From: Corythucha ciliata | Lineage: Eukaryota; Arthropoda; Insecta; Hemiptera; Tingidae | Length of the DNA stretch: 64,000 nucleotides | Assembly: GCA_038030265.1 (NCBI GenBank) | Contig: CM075938.1 | Location: 1,403,009-1,467,008, forward strand | Direction of reading: 5' to 3' | Notes under the pieces: generated by a model | Seen by the model: only the letters and a program-made list of their open reading frames with translations | The model's database searches: none | Told to the model about the DNA's origin: nothing | Shown here: positions 57,301 through 64,000 of the stretch, piece after piece | Position numbering within the stretch: the first letter of the stretch is position 1 | Layout of the letters: the number at the start of each line of letters is the position of its first letter | Translations under genes and position numbers: made by a program

Positions 57301-58735
57301 GGGGGCAACCCTCCTACCCTAGGGTGTTGTTTCCAAAAAAAAAAGTCCTGGAAGGGACCCAAATTGGGACATATTTGGACCCTGCACCCCCCCCTTACTT
57401 GCATGCATATCTCGAGAACAGCTAAAGACTTCGGAACTTGACTTGCGGCGTTCAAAAGACTGATGAGGAGCCTAACTTTCATGTCGCTTGTCTGAGTCTC
57501 CGTTTTTGAGGTCTAATTTCGGTTGAAACATTTTTTTTTAAGTCCAGAAAAAAATAAGTGTGAGAGATTAAACAAAATAAGTGAGTTTTTTACATGTTTC
57601 TACGCTGAATAGCAATTCCTTCGTAACTTTTGTTAGAATTGGGATATCGAGAAAAATAAAAATGCGTTTCTGAGATAGGCAAAGTCAAAATTGGCCATGT
57701 GCCAGCTTGGTCAAAATTGGACTTCGATGAATTCCGTCAATTGAATGTAACCGGCCGAGTTTTCGAAATATTTTATTGCCACTCAAGGAACTTCCTTCTC
57801 CATGTCCAATTCTTGAATGTCAGCAAGTTTCATACATTCGTCGTTCAGATCCATACAACCTGTTGAATGAGGCCAATTAAATTTCTAAGTTCTCCCAGTA
57901 AAATCGTGTTCCAAAAAGGAGTTTGTCACGCCGCTGATTGAAAATGCTCGAGACTGACCGTAAAATTTTTCGTATTCAGCACCGAACACCTTAAAAGAGC
58001 TCCTAAACACAGGACCGCACGTCTTTCTTAGAAGTAGGCAGGTTATTTGTATTTTTTATTTTCATTAATTTCCTTGTATTAAATGGTTTTCTTAATGCCA
58101 ATAAATAAATAAATTGGATTTAAAAATGCAATCGAAACCCGTCAGAGTCTGGCCGCGCTATAATTGTATAGAACTGAGTCCCCCTGGAGTCAAAAATCTA
58201 GGTTCTAATAAAAAATTAAATTCAATTTGAAGCCCTTATGGGGCTAGCAATTTTGGATAGGAAATCCCGCGCAAAATTCAATTTTTTTTTCTATATTCCC
58301 CAGTAACAGCGGAGTGTAGCGGCTGGTCCAAGTAATCCATATTATGGGCCGCATCCTGGTGCAACTTCGTACCTTCGACCTCTCGAATTTTTTTTTTTTT
58401 TTTAAATCCTATTCACCCCCCCCCCCCTCCGCTAACCATTTCTATGATGAAGTCTTTGTTTTCTCTTCAATTTTCTCAAGGTTGACTTCTTTTCGAAGTT
58501 CACCCGACCATTGCGTAACGTTCACGCACGACCAACGAAAGGGCTTTGATTTTTCGATTGGTTATTATTGGATTACATAAAACCGAGCTAGTTCACACAA
58601 CTAAGCATTCTTACTCCATCTATACATTTCGGAAGAAAAGGAGGAGGAAGCTTCAAGAAGAATGCACGCAACTGTTAATTCCGGGTGTTCACTAGTTTGA
58701 ATAAGTTTTATCCCATGACAGCGTGTGTGAGTAAA
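57301..58735. other. No recognisable gene
   Basis: AT-rich sequence with homopolymer runs (T at 58389-58403, C at 58417-58427). The small frames here show no domain. Confidence 0.55.
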
Positions 58736-58739
58736 GTCT

Positions 58740-59170
58740 TCCTTTGTCGGTTGAAAAAAAAGTTCTTTTCATGGTAAAATAAACGTTTTCGGGGTAAAAT
58801 ATTCAATTTGTAGGTGGTTTTGGGGCAAAATCGCTAGTTTTGTAGCGACATCTTTTGTGGTAACACGTCAGCTTTGACGCAAAATCGTCCGTTTTGGTGT
58901 AATATCGTCTTATTTCGTAACAATATCATCAGTATTGTGGTGAAATCGTCGGTATTGGGGTGAAATCGTTAGTAGTTCCTGGTTAAAAATAGACAGTTTA
59001 GTGATAAAATAAACTGTTTCGGAGTAAAATATTCATTTTTAACGTAAAACCGTCAAACTTTTTGGGGTAAAATCGCCAGTTTTGTAGTGACATCTCTATA
59101 CTTTTGGGGTAACACGTCAGCTTTGGCGTGAAATCGTCTGATTTAGTGTAATATCGTCTTATACAGGAAC
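58740..59170 (-). repeat. Degenerate array, family B, reverse orientation, in two larger copies
   Basis: GTGAAATCGTCGGTATTGG-type units, the reverse complement of the 11400-12180 family. A super-unit of about 220 bp is repeated: 58785-58900 and 59000-59165 share GTAACACGTCAGCTTTG and TGTAATATCGTCTTAT. Confidence 0.7.
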
Positions 59171-59716
59171 AAATCAAAACGAGGACATACACGCACTTCA
59201 AAGTTTTCTCAAATCGTTCCGAGATTAGCCAAACGCGGGTTATGAGTCCCTCAAACCGCATGATTAGCTCACGAGTGGCAGGCAGTTCCAACCTATATGG
59301 GGGTGGGGGTCTCTCAAATTGGGCTGCCAATGAGCCTTTTGAGGTCAATTCAATGAGCTTTGCGCCTATTTCGGCGAATTTTAAGGTTTACTTTAATTTT
59401 TTTAACGTTTTGTCCTGTGATTTTTGTTGACCGCACAGGTTTATTTTGCTCAGTTGTTTCAATATCATGAGCCCGTACCTAGAGAGACCTTCAAAGTATG
59501 TCCGATTGACAAATGTACAGTCGTTCCAGCCCAAAACGCACCCAGCGCCATTTCAAGAGGGCAGAAATAAGCGTTTCAAGTTGTAATTGTTTCGGTCACT
59601 GAGCTTCAGAGTGGCCACGTAGCAATAGAGGTACACCGGCGACTCAGCCACAGGTACACCGGGAGGGCAGCTAGGATTTTTTGGAAGGATTGCGCTGAAG
59701 GAAGAGCAGGCCTCAT

Positions 59717-60850
59717 CAGGGCCGTCTTTATTAAAGTCGAGGCCCCGGACCCGGGATAACATTGGGCCCCCTGTTTTACCGAATTTCGCTCACTAAAATA
59801 AATATTGTATCTCATAAACCAGTTTCACGGGGTTTGCGTACTAAAAACCCATTTCTGCACGTCTGACTCACAGAAAACCCAATGTCGCAGTTTGTTCTAT
59901 TGCTGAAAACCCAATTTTGCGACTGTTAGTGCTTAAAAAGCATTTGCCTCTACATACGACGAAAGAGTCCAGTTTAGGGGGCTAAAATACCGCAATTACC
60001 ATCACAGGAGACAAAAATTCCAAGTTCAATTCCAAAAAATATCACTTTCTGGGAGAAAAATTGCCAATTATTTGACGGCAATTACAAAATAGAATGCAAA
60101 AAAGACAGTTTTACAGCAGCGATGTTAGGTTTTTGACTGTTCACAACCCTTTAACCGTGCTAATTCAGTTTATAGGGTCGAATTGACGATTTCCCGCGTC
60201 GATTTACCTCGCGTTATAATTGATGAGCTACCGAGTTCTCTTTCTGGGGATTCATCCCCGATTATAAGCCTACAACTTACTTCCACGTCAAGCTGCCAAC
60301 TGCCAGTATGATCATTTCTAGAGTATGAATAATCAGAGTGTAGTGTTTTCAGAGCACGAATCGTCAGTTTTGCCATTTTAGGGTCCGAATGGTCAGTTTT
60401 GCTGTTTAAAGAGCGGGAATTGCCATTATAAGGTTATTTTTAGAGCGATAAATTGTCAGTTTTCTAGGCGCGAATGGTCAGTTTTGTCCATGTCGTCGGT
60501 TTAGTCATTTTCAAGGCGTGAATCGTCAGTTAAGCTATTTTTGAGGCGCATAGTCAATGAGCTGTTGTCATTTATATGGCGCGAATAGTGCGTCAAACTA
60601 TAGTGCGAAAATGTTCGTTTTGGTCAATTTTTGGCATGCGGCTGGTCTTTTTGCCATTTTCAGAGCGGCAATAATCTATTCAGATGTTTTCAGGGCACGA
60701 ATCGTCAATCGAACATTTGTACAGGTCGTAAAATCGCAGTTTGGTCATTTTAAAAACTGGAATCACAGGCGAATAGCAAGTTTAGTTATTTTTAGGCAGG
60801 GAATGGATCTCAAGCTAATATTTCTGGATCCCCGTGTGCGACACACATGA
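59717..60850. mobile_element. hAT-like end followed by family C array
   Basis: Starts CAGGGCCGTCTTTATTAAAG, followed by GGCCCCGG and GGGCCCCC words as in other hAT ends. 59830-60110 has loose AACCCAATTT-type units; 60160-60800 has family C units. The right boundary is uncertain, perhaps near the GGATCCCCGTG at 60822. No transposase, no target duplication seen. Confidence 0.45.
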
Positions 60851-61600
60851 AGCATACACACACACACCCTCACACATGAAGCACTGAATTAGCTCTCTTC
60901 TCATTTTTAGCTCCGAATTAGCGCCTCTTCTCAATTTCATCTATGAAGCTGCCTCCAAAAATCGCGAATTGGCGTTAGCTCTCAATTTCATATTTAAATG
61001 AGCCCTTATTCTCACTTTTTGCCGTCAATTACCAATTAGTGCGATTTTCTCACATTCAGGCATGTGAGTTAGTACTTTTTCCCATTTTAGCAGCGAATTA
61101 GCGTTTTTCTTCAATTTGAGGGTGTCCGGTTGACCGGGTTGATCCAAATTTGAATATGACCGCACTTTTACTCGTTTTTAGCCGTGAATTAGCACTTCAT
61201 CTTAATTTTGGCCACGATTATGCGATTTCATGACATTTAGCCATGCGCGAGTTAGTACTTTTTCCTTATTTTAGCAGCGAATTAGAAATTTGTCTCAATT
61301 TTAGCAGCGAACTGCGAATTTATGCTGCTAAATTTGAAAAAAATCACTAATTCGCTGATAAAACGGGTAAAAGCGCTAACTCATGGTTAAATGTGAAAAA
61401 ATCGAAAATTCGTGTCGAAAAAAGAAGTTATTTTTCCCATTTTATTAGCGAAATAACTGTGTATTCACATAATTATATCGATGAATTAGCGCTTTTTTCT
61501 CAATTTTAACCGAGAAACAGTATTTATCACTATTTTTAGCGTGGATTACCTAAGGCTCCCTTATCACTTCGTCGTTGCGCTACAGGTTCCTGATCAAGAG
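60840..61600. repeat. CA-rich low complexity and family A array, mixed orientation
   Basis: CACACACACCC near 60857, then family A units in forward (60880-61310) and reverse (61320-61420) order. Confidence 0.65.
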
Positions 61601-61651
61601 CAAATGAAACCATGAAACATTTTAGGCTCATAAAAAAATTAACATTTTATC

Positions 61652-64000
61652 CAACCACAGCAAAGGTCCAACCACAGCAAAGCTCCAACCACAGCAAAGC
61701 TCCAACCACAGCAAAGCTCCAACCACATCAAAGCTCCAACCACAGCAAAGATCCAACCACAGCAAAGGTTCAACTGCAATAAGCTCTAACCACATTTAGA
61801 ACCTCCGAACCACAGTGAAGCTCCAACCACAGCGCAGCTCCAACCACAGCGAAGCTCCAACCCAGCAAACGTCTAACCACAGCAAAGGTCCAACCACAGC
61901 AAAGCTCCAACCACAGCAAAGCTCCAACCACAGCAAAGCTCCAACCACAGCAAAGGTCCAACCACAGCAAAGCTCCAACCACATCAAAGCTCCAACCACA
62001 GCAAAGGTCCTACCACAGCAAAGCTCCAACCACAGCAAAGCTCCAACCAAAGCGCAGCTCCAACCACAGCGAAGCTCCAACCCAGCAAAGGTCCAACCAC
62101 AGCAAAGGTCCAACCACAGCAAAGGTCCAACCACAGCAAAGCTCCAACCACAGCAAAGATCCAACCACAGCAAAGATCCAACCACAGCAAAGGTCCAACT
62201 ACAATAAGCTCTAACCACATTTAGAACCTCCGAACCACAGTGAAGCTCCAACCACAGCGCAGCTCCAACCACAGCGAAGCTCCAACCCAGCAAAGGTCCA
62301 ACCACAGCAAAGGTCCAACCACAGCAAAGCTCCAACCACAGCAAAGCTCCAACCACAGCAAAGCTCCAACCACAGCAAAGGTCCAACCACAGCAAAGCTC
62401 CAACCACATCAAAGCTCCAACCACAGCAAAGGTCCTACCACAGCAAAGCTCCAACCACAGCAAAGCTCCAACCAAAGCGCAGCTCCAACCACAGCGAAGC
62501 TCCAACCCAGCAAAGATCCAACCACAGCAAAGGTCCAACCACAGCAAAGGTCCAACCACAGCAAAGCTCCAACCACAGCAAAGCTCCAACCACAGCAAAG
62601 CTCCAACCACAGCGCAGCTCCAACCACAGCGAAGCTCCAACCCAGCAAAGGTCCAACCACAGCAAAGGTCCAACCACAGCAAAGCTCCAACCACAGCAAA
62701 GATCCAACCACAGCAAAGATCCAACCACAGCAAAGGTCCAACTACAATAAGCTCTAACCACATTTAGAACCTTCCGAACCACAGTGAAGCTCCAACCACA
62801 GCGCAGCTCCAACCACAGCGAAGCTCCAACCCAGCAAGAGTCCAACCACAGCAAAGGTCCAACCACAGCAAAGCTCCAACCACAGCAAAGCTCCAACCAC
62901 AGCAAAGCTCCAACCACAGCAAAGATCCAACCACAGCAAAGCTCCAACCACAGCAAAGCTCCAACCACAGCAAAGGTCCAACCACAGCAAAGCTCCAACC
63001 ACAGCAAAGCTCCAACCACATCAAAGCTCCAACCACAGCAAAGGTCCAAGCACAGCAAAGCTCTAACCACGGCAAAGGTCCAACCACAGCAAAGCTCCAA
63101 CCACAGCAAAGGTCTAACCACATCAAAGCTCCAACCACGTCAAAGCTCCAACCACAGCAAAGATCCAACCACAGCAAAGGTCCAACTACAATAAGCTCTA
63201 ACCACATTTAGAACCTCCGAACCGCAGCGCAGCTCCAACCACAGCGAAGCTCCAACCCAGCAAAGGTCCAACCACAGCAAAGGTCCAACCACAGCAAAGC
63301 TCCAACCACATCAAAGCTCCAACCCCAGCAAAGGTCCAAGCACAGCAAAGCTCTAACCACAGCAAAGGTCCAACCACAGCAAAGCTCCAACCACAGCAAA
63401 GCTCCAACCACATCAAAGCTCCAACCACGTCAAAGCTCCAACCACAGCAAAGATCCAACCACAGCAAAGGTCCAACTACAATAAGCTCTAACCACATTTA
63501 GAACCTCCGAACCACAGTGAAGCCCCAACCACAGCGCAGCTCCAACCACAGCGAAGCTCCAACCCAGCAAAGGTCCAACCACAGCAAAGGTCCAACCACA
63601 GCAAAGCTCCAACCACAGCAAAGCTCCAACCACAGCAAAGATCCAACCACAGCAAGGGTCCAACCACAGCAAAGCTCCAACCACAGCAAAGATCCAACCA
63701 CAGCAAAGCTCCAACCACATCAAAGCTCCAACCACAGCAAAGGTCCAACCACAGCAAAGCTCCAACCACAGCAAAGCTCCAACCACATCAAAGGTCAAAC
63801 CACAGCAAAGCTCCAACCACAGCAAAGCTCCAACCACATCAAAGCTCCAACCACGTCAAAGCTCCAACCACAGCAAAGATCCAACCACAGCAAAGGTCCA
63901 ACTACAATAAGCTCTAACCACATTTAGAACCTCCGAACCACAGTGAAGCTCCAACCACAGCGCAGCTCCAACCACAGCGAAGCTCCAACCCAGCAAAGGT
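61652..64000. repeat. 17 bp satellite with higher-order repeats
   Basis: About 138 tandem copies of CAACCACAGCAAAGCTC and close variants (GGTC, GATC, CATCAAAG, GCGCAG, GCGAAG). A distinctive spacer block (AATAAGCTCTAACCACATTT, then AGAACCTCCGAACC) recurs at 61778, 62203, 62746, 63190, 63480 and 63906. The super-units are 425, 543, 444, 290 and 426 bp. Since 17 is not a multiple of 3, three units (51 bp) repeat as 17 codons and all frames lacking stops read as long spurious proteins. The array continues past the window. Confidence 0.95.

Noticed and set aside
61770..63927. Many long open frames on both strands (up to 228 codons) reading as WLELCCGW- or QPQQRSNHSK-type proteins
   Set aside because: They are translations of the 17 bp satellite; frames stay open because the unit lacks stops in those registers.

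Overview
The window is eukaryotic, animal DNA made almost entirely of transposable elements and the repeats they carry. I see no intact host gene, rRNA or ordinary tRNA gene. The mix of elements (I-type LINEs with RNase H, a Ty3/gypsy element resembling the CsRn1 group with a tRNA-Trp primer site, a Ty1/copia element, hAT transposons, tRNA-headed SINEs, many foldback elements) suits an arthropod. That placement is inference and I cannot name a species.

Layout. 1-974: a foldback repeat. 975-3909: a hAT transposon with an uninterrupted 893-codon transposase, the only long intact gene, abutting the RNase H-integrase end of a broken gypsy element (3910-5788). 8290-12180: degenerate ~25-33 bp arrays and a SINE. 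12406-19626: a region bounded by ~146 bp inverted repeats. It holds a broken LINE and a decayed multi-part gene whose motifs recall the FEN1/XPG nuclease core, itself interrupted by a SINE and followed by a MITE. 21326-28397: an I-type LINE split by a complete but dead gypsy element with 119 bp LTRs and a 4 bp target duplication. 28398-31580, 34535-36882 and 41781-44557: copies of a non-autonomous hAT-like family filled with degenerate repeats. One copy has a perfect 8 bp target duplication; one is inverted. 32978-34303: a LINE tail.

38663-41347: a second hAT-like non-autonomous element. 45360-53955: a nested stack. A repeat array was split by a copia element (45719-51160, target duplication ATTTT), which was then hollowed out by a 2.86 kb element with CACTGGGAAAAA ends. 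Nearby a long-TIR element carries a foldback in its own terminal repeat and abuts a MITE with perfect 43 bp ends. 54690-57290: a LINE fragment split by another array. 58740-61560: more arrays. 61652-64000: a 17 bp satellite with higher-order structure that runs off the window.

The strongest candidates for something undescribed are (1) the inverted-repeat-bounded region with the nuclease-like gene and (2) the habit of hAT-like non-autonomous elements of carrying long arrays of unrelated, highly diverged ~30 bp units. All boundaries and similarities were read by eye; no alignment or database search was run.
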